Below are positions 1-6,682 of a stretch of DNA of 8,773 bases, piece by piece. A program made the translations under genes and the position numbers. Origin of the DNA: Acidimicrobiaceae bacterium (lineage in GTDB: Bacteria > Actinomycetota > Acidimicrobiia > Acidimicrobiales > UBA8592); contig PBMJ01000023.1 of NCBI GenBank assembly GCA_002722525.1, forward strand, positions 3,884 to 12,656. The letters run 5' to 3'. Each line of letters opens with the position of its first letter. Within the stretch, counting starts at the first letter, position 1. The notes under the pieces were generated by a model. It saw only the letters and a list, made by a program, of their open reading frames with translations, was not told where the DNA came from and searched no databases.

Positions 1-26
1 TAGAGGTCGATAGGTAGTGCCCTTGC

Positions 27-30
27 GGAG
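27..30 (+). promoter_or_regulatory. Ribosome binding site deciding the start of the first gene
   Basis: GGAG lies four bases before the ATG at 35. The upstream in-frame GTG at 17 has no comparable purine-rich stretch, so the shorter protein is preferred. Confidence 0.5.
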
Positions 31-34
31 AAAT

Positions 35-706
35 ATGGCATTCGAAATAGAAACAAAGGACTGTACAGCAGTAACAGATGCTGAGTTGGGTGAACTGGAG
101 GCGGTAGCCGCCGACTCTTCGTGCGCTTTTTCAATGGGCCTTCTGTCTAAGCAGGCTGAAGAATGGGTTCTGCTCACAACGGCTCGCGAAAATGACAAAT
201 TGCGAGGTTACGTTTTCTATACGCTGGAGAGAATAGGTGGCACCCCTGCTGTAGTTATGGGGTTGGCATCCGTAGAACGAAACAACAAGAGGGCTTCAAC
301 TCTGCGTTCTCTAATGTCTGAGGTCTACCACAGAGCGTTAATGGCATTTCCAGATGAAGACGTTGTCTTTGGAACTCAACTGATCAATCCTGGCGCTTTC
401 GAAGTATTTCGTGATCTTGAACAAGAGCTCCCAAAATATGGACATAAGGTTTCCGGAGAGGAAAGGGCGTGGGGTACAAGATTCGCTAAGCGGCTAGGTG
501 TTTCTTCGCTTGCCTATGACGACAGGACTTTTGTTGCTTTAGGTGATGGGTCCACTCCTAGAATTTTCGACTATGAAAGCGCTAAAGAAGACAAAGTCAG
601 TAAAGACGTTCAAGAGCTGTTTAAAGCGGTTCAGGTAGAGAACGGTGACACATTGATCGTACTCGCATGGGCGATGGCTGAGCGTCTAGAGAAACTTGGC
701 CGATAA
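35..706 (+). CDS. Uncharacterised 223-aa protein, first gene of the thiolase cluster
   Basis: I do not recognise this family with confidence. The protein is soluble, with no signal peptide or membrane segment. An alpha/beta pattern is visible: strands near residues 45-50, 57-65 and 71-80, a helix at about 86-104, a strand at 109-114, then a helix with an N-P-G-A-F-E-V-F stretch at 118-125. This order loosely resembles a GNAT acetyltransferase core, but I see no clear acetyl-CoA loop, so that is only a guess. The C-terminal 40 residues are mostly helical. An in-frame GTG at 17 would add six residues, but the ATG at 35 has a GGAG four bases upstream and is preferred. An in-frame TAG at 11-13 shows that the 5' end is complete. 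The stop overlaps the next gene by 11 bases, so the two are probably translationally coupled and work with the nitroreductase, DUF35 and thiolase genes. Confidence 0.75.
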   Translation: MAFEIETKDCTAVTDAELGELEAVAADSSCAFSMGLLSKQAEEWVLLTTARENDKLRGYVFYTLERIGGTPAVVMGLASVERNNKRASTLRSLMSEVYHRALMAFPDEDVVFGTQLINPGAFEVFRDLEQELPKYGHKVSGEERAWGTRFAKRLGVSSLAYDDRTFVALGDGSTPRIFDYESAKEDKVSKDVQELFKAVQVENGDTLIVLAWAMAERLEKLGR

Positions 707-1328
707 CAAGAACAAGGACTTTGCGAACTTCACCCAGCTTGTGAGAGGGCGAAGAATGACTCGCAGTTTTACACGCGATAAGGTCAGTGCTGAACTTGTT
801 GATGTATTAGTGGGATTAGCTCGATTAGCTCCGCGAGCAGGTAACACTCATGGGATTGAGTTCTTGATCCTAGAGAATAGTCACGTTGATGAGTATTGGG
901 AAACTACTTTTAACGAGAAGAACCGAGACGATTTTCCTTGGCCAAATCTATTCAACGCCCCAGCCCTGATATTGATATGGGTTGACCCTGAAAGATATCT
1001 AGAGCGATATTCGGAAGGTGATAAGGCGAAAAGCGGACTTGGTGAGGATGCATCGGCATGGCAAACCCCTTATTGGTGGGTTGATGGAGGTATGGCTGCC
1101 ATGACAATTTTGATGGGAGCGGAAGCCAGAGGGTTAGGTGCTCTATTTTTTGGGCTTTTCGATCATGAGGAGAATATTAAAGCTAGCTTCGAGGTTCCAA
1201 AGAGACTTAAATCTATTGGCGCCATCGCCCTAGGGTTCGCGGACAACCATCAGAGAGGAAGTAGGTCCCTAGATCGCCCTAAGAGGGAATTTGATGAGGT
1301 GGTGCATCGGGGCCGCTGGGCCACTTGA
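696..1328 (+). CDS. Nitroreductase-family FMN oxidoreductase
   Basis: This is a 210-aa member of the nitroreductase fold, which binds FMN as a homodimer and uses NAD(P)H to reduce nitro, quinone or enone-type substrates. The N-terminal arginine cluster V-R-G-R-R-M-T-R-S-F (16-25) is the usual FMN-phosphate motif. P-R-A-G-N-T-H-G (46-53) matches the family's A-P-S-x-G-N motif. The helix starting W-W-V-D-G-G-M-A-A (127-135), the G-A-L-F-F-G segment (148-153) and I-G-A-I-A-L-G-F (174-181) complete the fold. The start is a TTG overlapping the previous gene. An in-frame GTG at 741 and ATG at 756 would remove the N-terminal helix or part of the arginine motif, so TTG is preferred despite a weak ribosome site. 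Substrate is unknown; its place beside a thiolase and DUF35 protein suggests reduction of a CoA-linked or ring intermediate, but that is inference. Confidence 0.88.
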   Translation: MADNKNKDFANFTQLVRGRRMTRSFTRDKVSAELVDVLVGLARLAPRAGNTHGIEFLILENSHVDEYWETTFNEKNRDDFPWPNLFNAPALILIWVDPERYLERYSEGDKAKSGLGEDASAWQTPYWWVDGGMAAMTILMGAEARGLGALFFGLFDHEENIKASFEVPKRLKSIGAIALGFADNHQRGSRSLDRPKREFDEVVHRGRWAT

Positions 1329-1369
1329 TTACCAAACAGAAAAACGCGCTAAGATCAGATAGAACAAAT

Positions 1370-1373
1370 GGAG
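1370..1373 (+). promoter_or_regulatory. Ribosome binding site deciding the DUF35 start
   Basis: GGAG sits five bases before the ATG at 1379 and argues against the upstream TTG at 1325, which is preceded by no such site. Confidence 0.5.
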
Positions 1374-1378
1374 ACTTG

Positions 1379-1786
1379 ATGACCGAACCAGACAACTCAG
1401 CATTAATAAAGCAGGTTCCTTTTGTTGACTACCTTGTTCTAGGTGAGGAACCGTACCTCATCAGCAACGAATGTAATCAGTGCCAAGCAAGGTACTTTGA
1501 TCGCAGAAATGCTTGTGCGCGCTGTTTTGGTGACCAATTTACGAAAGTAAAAGTTGCATCATCTGGTGTGGTCACGAGTTTCACAATTGTTGAAATGGGC
1601 CCCGTGCCTTATGTTTCAGCAGTTGTGGATTGTGACGGCACCCCAGTCAGGTGCACTCTCATCGGGGTGGACCCGACCCCAGAGAAAGTCCAACTCGGAA
1701 TGAGTGTAGAGTTAACAACATATTCCATGGGTGAAGACAGTGAAGGAACTGAGGCAATAGCGTTTGGCTTTACTTCAGCGCGATAA
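1379..1786 (+). CDS. DUF35 Zn-ribbon/OB-fold protein, probable thiolase partner
   Basis: The 135-aa protein has the two-part DUF35 layout. An N-terminal rubredoxin-like zinc ribbon has ligands Cys32, Cys35, Cys46 and Cys49 (CxxC-x10-CxxC), and a C-terminal OB-fold spans about residues 55-130. Members of this family form complexes with thiolase-like enzymes, for example ChsH2 with the Ltp2 aldolase in steroid degradation and the DUF35 subunit of the archaeal thiolase/HMG-CoA synthase complex. The thiolase gene starts 18 bp downstream, as expected for such a pair. A longer reading from the TTG at 1325, overlapping the nitroreductase stop, would add 18 polar residues. The ATG at 1379 has a GGAG five bases upstream, and the protein from there has a typical DUF35 N-terminus. 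All four zinc ligands are intact, so the subunit should be functional. It probably helps shape the acyl-CoA site of its thiolase rather than catalysing on its own. Confidence 0.88.
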   Translation: MTEPDNSALIKQVPFVDYLVLGEEPYLISNECNQCQARYFDRRNACARCFGDQFTKVKVASSGVVTSFTIVEMGPVPYVSAVVDCDGTPVRCTLIGVDPTPEKVQLGMSVELTTYSMGEDSEGTEAIAFGFTSAR

Positions 1787-1792
1787 ACATAA

Positions 1793-1798
1793 AAGGAG
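1793..1798 (+). promoter_or_regulatory. Strong ribosome binding site of the thiolase gene
   Basis: AAGGAG six bases before the ATG at 1805 is the best Shine-Dalgarno match in the window. It fixes the thiolase start and suggests this gene is the most strongly translated of the four-gene unit. Confidence 0.6.
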
Positions 1799-1804
1799 CA
1801 AGTA

Positions 1805-3007
1805 ATGGGATCGGAAGACATCTGGATATTAGGTTCCAACATGACGAAATTCGGTAAACATCCTGAAAAGGACGTTCTTGATTTAGCCTCTGAAGCTAGC
1901 GTTGCCGCTCTTCGTGACGCAGAAATGACAATGTCTGATATAGGGGTTCTAGGCGTTGGAAACTTGATGAACGCAGGAGCAGGGATCGGTCAACAATTAC
2001 AGAAACAAATTGGCCAAACCGGCGTCCCTGTCTTTAATGTCTCTAATGCTTGCGCTACTGGAGCAACAGCGCTTCGTGTGGCGATAATGGCTGTCAAGGC
2101 TGGAGAAGCTGATGTCGGCATGGCAGTAGGGGTTGAAAAACTGGCCGGAGCTGGGCTGCTTGGCCAAAGAGGCCCGAAACCGCAATCAGAAACATGGGAA
2201 CCAAGCGGTCGATTCGGAGCGATTGGTTCAACCGAAGGTCGTATCGGAACCAACATCATGCCCGGCGTATTTGCCCAAGTAGGAATGGAGTACGGCCACA
2301 AATACGGCGGAACAAGCTTTGAGCTCTTCGCACGCATTTCTGAGAAAAACCACGCACACTCAACATTAAATCCCCTTGCTGCATATCAAAAGAGATTTAC
2401 GCTAGATGAGATTATGAACGATGTCATGATCTCATACCCAAATACCCGACCAATGTGTTCGGGTAATTGTGATGGGGCAGCTGCAATGATTGTAGTGAAT
2501 GATGGAAAAAAGAACTCAATGCCAGCAGAAGTTCAGAAGAGAGCTATCAAGATTTCCGCATCAGTGCTAACTTCTGACCCATGGGAAGAGGGCTGCCAAA
2601 TCCTTCCGGACGTCAATACCCTTACTCGTAATGCAGCAACACAGGCATACGAACAAGCAGGCATTGGGCCCGAAGACTTAGACCTAGTTGAACTACATGA
2701 CTGTTTTGCCACCGCCGAACTAGTGCATTACGACAATCTCATGCTTTGTGAACAAGGCGGAGCAGTTGATTTTTTCGAGTCTGGCGCTCCTTGGCGTGAT
2801 GGGGCAAAGCCTGTCAACGTATCAGGTGGTTTGCAATCGAAAGGACATCCCATTGCCGCTACCGGAATCGCAAATATTCACGAAATCGTCATGCATTTAC
2901 GAGGAGAAGCGGGTGACAGGCAGATTGAAGGAGCGAAAGTGGGCCTAGCGCATGTTATTGGTCTCGGTTCAGCCTGCGGAGTCCACATTTTAGAAAAGGC
3001 TGCCTAG
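1805..3007 (+). CDS. SCP2-type thiolase (acetyl-CoA acyltransferase family)
   Basis: The 400-aa protein is full length for the SCP2/SCP-x thiolase subfamily, which makes or breaks carbon-carbon bonds on CoA thioesters in fatty-acid, sterol and related pathways. The nucleophile site reads N-A-C-A-T-G-A with Cys83. The subfamily H-D-C-F box is at 298-301, the catalytic G-H-P at 347-349, and the final G-S-A-C-G-V stretch holds Cys391. Ltp2-type homologues paired with DUF35 have lost thiolase cysteines and act as retro-aldolases. Here Cys83, His348 and Cys391 remain, so genuine thiolysis or Claisen condensation is the more likely reaction. The protein is cytoplasmic, with no signal or membrane segment. 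It follows the DUF35 gene by 18 bp and is probably the catalytic partner of that protein. It is the last gene of the unit, ending in TAG just before a hairpin. The acyl substrate cannot be read from the sequence. Confidence 0.92.
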   Translation: MGSEDIWILGSNMTKFGKHPEKDVLDLASEASVAALRDAEMTMSDIGVLGVGNLMNAGAGIGQQLQKQIGQTGVPVFNVSNACATGATALRVAIMAVKAGEADVGMAVGVEKLAGAGLLGQRGPKPQSETWEPSGRFGAIGSTEGRIGTNIMPGVFAQVGMEYGHKYGGTSFELFARISEKNHAHSTLNPLAAYQKRFTLDEIMNDVMISYPNTRPMCSGNCDGAAAMIVVNDGKKNSMPAEVQKRAIKISASVLTSDPWEEGCQILPDVNTLTRNAATQAYEQAGIGPEDLDLVELHDCFATAELVHYDNLMLCEQGGAVDFFESGAPWRDGAKPVNVSGGLQSKGHPIAATGIANIHEIVMHLRGEAGDRQIEGAKVGLAHVIGLGSACGVHILEKAA

Positions 3008-3257
3008 AAATCTTATTCTTCTGAGTAAGTGCCAAAACTCCATATATTTTTCCGTTAGGATCCTTAACAGAGAATTCTCATGATTAGAAGCTATCTCGAT
3101 CACTAAGCGCACTGGCACTACTACTTCTAAGTATCGGCCATACTGCTATCTCCATAGTCTGAGATTATCCGAGGTAATAGCTTTTCGTCTAGGGCTTCAA
3201 TTTTTAGAGATTACAGGCGGCGTGTAGTCTTTTAGCAGGCGATAAAGGAAGAGGAAG
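3008..3257. other. Non-coding gap between the thiolase and aldehyde dehydrogenase units
   Basis: No reading frame here has a credible start and protein-like composition. The gap holds the weak hairpin at 3012-3029, an AT-rich TATATT at 3043-3048, a near-palindrome at 3054-3068, a perfect 10-bp palindrome at 3070-3079, two copies of GCTATCTC (3090-3097 and 3145-3152), and the ribosome site of the next gene. Its size and position make it the likely promoter region of the aldehyde dehydrogenase-menA unit. I could not find a well-spaced -35/-10 pair. Confidence 0.5.
3012..3029 (+). terminator. Weak hairpin just after the thiolase stop, possible terminator
   Basis: CTTATTC and GAGTAAG pair over seven positions (one G-T pair) around a TTCT loop, starting five bases after the thiolase stop codon. 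The stem is AT-rich and no T-run follows directly; the nearest is at 3047-3052. It may slow or end transcription, or protect the 3' end, but it is not a classic intrinsic terminator. Confidence 0.3.
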
Positions 3258-4685
3258 ATGAGTAATAACGAAAAATTCTACATAAACGGCGAATGGGTTA
3301 ATCCCTCTGGGTCAGACACCGTTGACGTCATTAATCCTGCTACCGAAGAGGCTGTAGGAACGATCAGTCTAGGAAACCGAAGTGATGTTGACGCAGCCGT
3401 CGCTGCTGCTCAGGAAGCATTCCACTCGTTCTCACAAACTTCAGTAGAAGAACGAATGGACTTACTTAACAAGATTACAGAAATCATTGGAGCACGATCG
3501 GAAGACCTTGCAGCAGCAATTACTTCGGAAATGGGCGCCCCAAATGGATTAGCAAAGGCTGCTCAGGCTGGAACTGGACTATTTCACTTCGCAACAACAG
3601 CAGCGGTCTTAGCTGACTTTCAATTTGAAGAAGAACAGGGAAAGAATCTAATCGTTAAGGAACCAATCGGCGTTGTAGGGATGATCACCCCATGGAACTG
3701 GCCGATAAACCAAATAGCTTGTAAAGTCGCTCCTGCTTTAGCAGCTGGCTGCACCATGGTGCTGAAACCATCTGAAGTTGCACCCCTAAACGCTATTATT
3801 TTTGCAGAAATAATGCACGAAGCAGGTGTTCCCGCAGGCGTTTTTAACCTAGTGAATGGTGACGGGCCGACGGTTGGATCATATATGTCATCCCACCCTG
3901 GAATAGACATGATGTCATTTACTGGATCGACCAGAGCGGGAATCGAAGTCGCAAAGAACGCCGCTCCAACGGTGAAGCGAGTTGCGCAGGAACTCGGAGG
4001 TAAATCAGCGAATATTATTCTTGATGATGCGAATCTTGAAGAAGCTGTTGGCAGAGATGCTTTCGGAATGTGCATGAACTCTGGACAATCTTGTAATGCG
4101 GGAACAAGAATGCTTGTCCCTAATTCAAAAATGGAAGAAGCTAAAGCAATCGCTAAAGCATCGATGGAGGCGGTATCGGTCGGAGACCCTACTAGCGACG
4201 GAACTACCATTGGTCCCGTTGTTTCAGAAGTCCAATGGAACAAAATTCAAGCTCTTATCCAAGCTGGTATTGATGAAGGAGCAGAACTAGTATGTGGAGG
4301 CACAGGAAGACCAGACGGGCTTGAGAAGGGCTTCTACGTTAAGCCGACTCTATTTGCAAATGTCACTAATGATATGCAAATAGCTCAAGAAGAGATCTTC
4401 GGCCCTGTCCTTTCTATGATTGGCTACGAAGACGATCAAGAAGCAGTCTCTATTGCAAATGACACGGTATATGGGCTTGCTGGATATATTTCGGGAAGCC
4501 ATGACCGGGCTGTAGAGATAGCCCGCCAAATCCGAACTGGAAATATGCATGTTAATGGTGCAGGCCCTGACTTCAATGCACCATTCGGCGGATACAAACA
4601 GTCTGGGAATGGAAGAGAGTGGGGAACGCACGGCCTCGAAGAATTCCTTGAAGTAAAAGCCATTCTTGGGGGAGCTGCTTCCTAA
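3258..4685 (+). CDS. NAD(P)-dependent aldehyde dehydrogenase
   Basis: The 475-aa protein is full length for the ALDH superfamily, which oxidises aldehydes to carboxylic acids with NAD(P)+. All key positions are present: T-P-W-N-W-P with the oxyanion Asn147, cofactor-binding Lys170 in V-L-K-P-S-E, the F-T-G-S-T turn at 221-225, general base Glu245 in Q-E-L-G-G-K, nucleophile Cys279 in S-G-Q-S-C, and cofactor-ribose Glu379 in E-E-I-F-G-P. The N-terminus (F-Y-I-N-G-E-W-V) is typical, and AAGGAAG lies six bases before the ATG, so the start is secure. It is cytoplasmic and probably a homotetramer. It follows a 250-bp gap and is joined to menA (8 bp downstream), although the two share no obvious pathway. 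It might oxidise an aldehyde related to the upstream acyl-CoA cluster, but the sequence does not define the substrate. I assign no specific gene name because ALDH subfamilies overlap strongly. Confidence 0.95.
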   Translation: MSNNEKFYINGEWVNPSGSDTVDVINPATEEAVGTISLGNRSDVDAAVAAAQEAFHSFSQTSVEERMDLLNKITEIIGARSEDLAAAITSEMGAPNGLAKAAQAGTGLFHFATTAAVLADFQFEEEQGKNLIVKEPIGVVGMITPWNWPINQIACKVAPALAAGCTMVLKPSEVAPLNAIIFAEIMHEAGVPAGVFNLVNGDGPTVGSYMSSHPGIDMMSFTGSTRAGIEVAKNAAPTVKRVAQELGGKSANIILDDANLEEAVGRDAFGMCMNSGQSCNAGTRMLVPNSKMEEAKAIAKASMEAVSVGDPTSDGTTIGPVVSEVQWNKIQALIQAGIDEGAELVCGGTGRPDGLEKGFYVKPTLFANVTNDMQIAQEEIFGPVLSMIGYEDDQEAVSIANDTVYGLAGYISGSHDRAVEIARQIRTGNMHVNGAGPDFNAPFGGYKQSGNGREWGTHGLEEFLEVKAILGGAAS

Positions 4686-4688
4686 GGA
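4686..4688 (+). promoter_or_regulatory. Ribosome binding site of menA directly after the ALDH stop
   Basis: The run AAGGA overlaps the TAA of the aldehyde dehydrogenase (4683-4685) and leaves five bases to the ATG at 4694. This favours that ATG over the TTG at 4691, and fits translational coupling between the two genes. Confidence 0.45.
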
Positions 4689-4693
4689 TCTTG

Positions 4694-5572
4694 ATGAAGC
4701 TAATACAGAAAGTCGGTGTATGGGTTGAAGGTGCGCGCCTGAAAACTATTCCGGCTGCAATTGTTCCAGTTCTCGTAGGAACTTCATCAGTTGAAACGGA
4801 TTTCAACCTATTGAGATTTCTTCTTGCCCTTGTAGTGTCGACAGCTCTTCAAATCGGTGTTAACTATGCGAATGATTACTCCGATGGTATTCGGGGGACT
4901 GACAAGGACAGGGTAGGTCCAAGAAGACTTGTAGGTTCTGAACAAGTTGAACCCGCAAAGGTCAAACTAGCAGCCGTGATATCATTTCTGATAGCCGCAG
5001 TAGCTGGACTTATTCTTGCTGTTATCACAAGCCTCTGGCTGATTGCTATCGGACTCTTAGCTATTCTAGCCGCTTGGTTTTACACGGGAGGCTCAAAACC
5101 ATATGGGTACTCTGGTTATGGCGAGATTTCTGTTTTTGTTTTCTTCGGATTAGTCGCAACAGTTGGATCCGCTTTTGTTCAAATAGAAACAATCGAAATG
5201 TCGTCGATTGTTTGTAGTATTCCTGTCGGTCTATTAGCTTCGGCGCTTTTAGTAGTGAACAATTTTCGGGATATCGAAACTGACTCAAAGACAGGTAAGC
5301 ACACACTCGCTGTTCGGCTTGGGAAGTCAAAAACCCAAATGCTTTATGCCTTTATGATTTTTGGGGCAGTAGGAACGTGTCTATTGATAGCTCTTTTGTA
5401 TGCGCTTTTAGTACTAATAGTTCTTGCAGTTCTTCCTTTAAGCCTGAAATTAATTTTCGATGTGTATACAAAAACAACTTCACCAGACTTGATTAAAATT
5501 CTTGAAAATACGGCAAAATTACATATGCTGTCCGGTCTTCTGCTTGCGATAGGTTTAATCGCTGGCCTTTGA
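4694..5572 (+). CDS. menA: 1,4-dihydroxy-2-naphthoate polyprenyltransferase
   Basis: MenA joins a polyprenyl diphosphate to 1,4-dihydroxy-2-naphthoate in the membrane, giving demethylmenaquinone with loss of CO2. The 292-aa protein is an UbiA-superfamily prenyltransferase with about eight hydrophobic segments (for example 93-113, 115-131, 145-162, 172-188, 218-240 and 276-292). The first aspartate motif N-Y-A-N-D-Y-S-D (58-65) continues through G-T-D and G-P-R-R-L-V (75-80), a MenA signature. The second is N-N-F-R-D-I-E-T-D (189-197), followed by K-H-T-L-A-V-R-L-G. The middle loop Y-T-G-G-S-K-P-Y-G-Y (130-139) is also typical. The gene follows the aldehyde dehydrogenase by 8 bp and is probably transcribed with it. 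Its product is the substrate of MenG, encoded by the opposing gene at 5928-6629. The stop is one base from the end of the convergent VOC pseudogene, so there is no room for a terminator between them. Confidence 0.93.
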   Translation: MKLIQKVGVWVEGARLKTIPAAIVPVLVGTSSVETDFNLLRFLLALVVSTALQIGVNYANDYSDGIRGTDKDRVGPRRLVGSEQVEPAKVKLAAVISFLIAAVAGLILAVITSLWLIAIGLLAILAAWFYTGGSKPYGYSGYGEISVFVFFGLVATVGSAFVQIETIEMSSIVCSIPVGLLASALLVVNNFRDIETDSKTGKHTLAVRLGKSKTQMLYAFMIFGAVGTCLLIALLYALLVLIVLAVLPLSLKLIFDVYTKTTSPDLIKILENTAKLHMLSGLLLAIGLIAGL

Positions 5573-5573
5573 T

Positions 5574-5918
5574 TCAATTAGATTGATGGATCTCGAGACG
5601 GTTTCCAGCAGGGTCGTGAAGAAAGCACTGCAAGGAAGAACCGATTGGAGACGGGGACGTTACAGCTATTCCGTCTTCAAGAAGCGTTTCGCAAGCTTTA
5701 TAAATATCTTCAACGAGTAAGGCTATATGTTGCCCGCTATCTTTAGGGACTTCTCCCTCTTTGAGATGGATTTGCCTTCCATCAGATGCTTGAAGTCACG
5801 CTCCCGTCGAAGGATCCGGTTTAGCAACTTCTTCAAATCCAAAGTACTTCGAATAGAACTTCACGGAAGCCTGTATGTCAGTTACGTTTAACGCAATGTG
5901 GTGCAATTCGGATTTCAC
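5574..5918 (-). pseudogene. VOC (glyoxalase-fold) protein gene broken by one in-frame TGA
   Basis: Read from a GTG at 5918, the minus strand gives 114 codons of continuous vicinal-oxygen-chelate similarity, interrupted only by TGA at codon 41 (5796-5798). The first half has H-H-I-A-L-N-V-T-D-I and V-K-F-Y-S-K-Y-F-G-F. After the TGA the frame continues L-Q-A-S-D-G-R-Q-I-H-L, then G-Q-H-I-A-L-L-V and D-P-A-G-N-R-L-E-I-H, ending in TGA. Likely metal ligands His7, His51, His64 and Glu109 are retained. Related proteins, as I recall them, have Trp at the broken site (G-A-W-L), so TGG to TGA explains the lesion. No frameshift or second stop is present, so the damage is recent, a sequence error, or read through. 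VOC proteins include glyoxalases, epimerases and dioxygenases; the specific activity is unknown. The gene starts 9 bp after the ubiE stop, in the same frame, with no clear ribosome site, so it probably depended on coupling to ubiE. Confidence 0.85.
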
Positions 5919-5927
5919 AGTGACTAC

Positions 5928-6629
5928 TTAGATTTTTTCTCCGGTGAATAATTGGGTTGATCCCGGAGTGAAGAGTTTCCGCTCCACTCGTGTGAATCCA
6001 GCTTGCTCAATCATGCTAATTATTTCTTGATATGGAGGTAGGTAAGAGAATGATCTTGGTAGATACGAATAGGCTGACTTATCCGAAAACAAACCCCCTA
6101 CTTTAGGAACGATACGATCGAAATAGAGATGGTGTCCCCAATTCAAAAAACGATTTTCAGGTTCTGCAACATCCAAAAATCCAAATTTCCCACCTGACTT
6201 GAGGACACGGCTTACTTCTTCGAAGAAGGCGGGAAGTTCAGTCAAATTTCGAAGAGCAAAGCCGCAGGTCACTCCGTCAATAGAATTCTCCCGAACAGGT
6301 AATCGGAGGACATCGGCCTGAGAAAGTATTGAAAAGGATGGCGAAGCGCTAAGCATCCCGAAAGAGAAATCAAATCCCATCGGAAGCATCCCAGCTTTCT
6401 CCAACTCAACGCAGAAATCACCTGTCCCACATGCGAGGTCAGCCACTATAGACTCAGGTGGCAGCTTAAGTGCCTTAACTGTTTTTTTCCGCCAGCGAAC
6501 ATCAAGTCGAAAAGTCATAATCCTGTTGACGAAATCGTATCGAGGGGCAATCCGGTCGAACATTTCCTGAACTGCCTCGTATTTCTCATTACCTTCAGGG
6601 AGGCTATCTTCATCTAGATTCATATTCAT
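5928..6629 (-). CDS. ubiE: Demethylmenaquinone methyltransferase (UbiE/MenG family)
   Basis: The enzyme transfers a methyl group from S-adenosylmethionine to demethylmenaquinone, the last step in making menaquinone; in an actinobacterium the product is also called MenG. The 233-aa class I methyltransferase is full length. An N-terminal V-Q-E-M-F-D-R-I-A-P-R-Y-D (20-32) is the UbiE family signature. SAM motif I is V-A-D-L-A-C-G-T-G-D-F (62-72), the acidic segment after strand 2 is near G-F-D-F-S (85-89), and C-G-F-A-L-R-N (122-128) is the second UbiE signature. L-K-S-G-G-K-F-G-F-L (143-152) forms the post-motif strand. Two in-frame ATGs (6629 and 6623) differ by two residues, and neither has a strong ribosome site. 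The gene lies 53 bp downstream of mshD on the same strand and precedes the VOC pseudogene. Its biochemical partner menA is on the opposite strand, so the two menaquinone genes cannot share this operon. Confidence 0.93.
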   Translation of the reverse strand: MNMNLDEDSLPEGNEKYEAVQEMFDRIAPRYDFVNRIMTFRLDVRWRKKTVKALKLPPESIVADLACGTGDFCVELEKAGMLPMGFDFSFGMLSASPSFSILSQADVLRLPVRENSIDGVTCGFALRNLTELPAFFEEVSRVLKSGGKFGFLDVAEPENRFLNWGHHLYFDRIVPKVGGLFSDKSAYSYLPRSFSYLPPYQEIISMIEQAGFTRVERKLFTPGSTQLFTGEKI

Positions 6630-6646
6630 GTCGTTATCTTTACCTG

Positions 6647-6654
6647 CTATATAG
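6647..6654 (-). promoter_or_regulatory. Possible -10 element upstream of ubiE
   Basis: CTATATAG lies in the 53-bp mshD-ubiE spacer, placing a TATATA hexamer 18 bases before the ubiE ATG. No matching -35 hexamer is evident at normal spacing. A secondary promoter for ubiE inside the mshD operon is possible but weakly supported. Confidence 0.25.
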
Positions 6655-6682
6655 GTTTGAACGATACCTTCGCTTTTGAGTT

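Noticed and set aside
1990..2337. Minus-strand open frames of 115 and 62 codons opposite the thiolase gene
   Set aside because: They lie wholly inside a clear thiolase gene with intact active-site motifs, and their translations are low-complexity and unlike proteins.
3110..3131. TGGCAC in the gap as a sigma-54 promoter
   Set aside because: The required TTGCA half at the right distance is absent, and actinobacteria generally lack sigma-54.
3164..3178. ATTATC-CGA-GGTAAT hairpin in the 3008-3257 gap as a terminator
   Set aside because: The stem is six pairs with a G-T pair, has no T-run, and sits well over 100 bases beyond the thiolase stop.
3620..4243. Minus-strand 207-codon open frame opposite the aldehyde dehydrogenase
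   Set aside because: It is antisense to strongly conserved ALDH motifs and shows no recognisable domain; long antisense frames are common over such genes.
5061..5577. Minus-strand open frames opposite menA
   Set aside because: They are shadows of a full-length prenyltransferase, with no ribosome site or domain.
5796..5798. TGA as selenocysteine or as a reassigned Trp codon in the VOC gene
   Set aside because: TGA ends two intact neighbours and every other Trp is TGG. No selenocysteine hairpin is evident just downstream, and the affected position is not a known catalytic Sec/Cys site. A point mutation is simpler.
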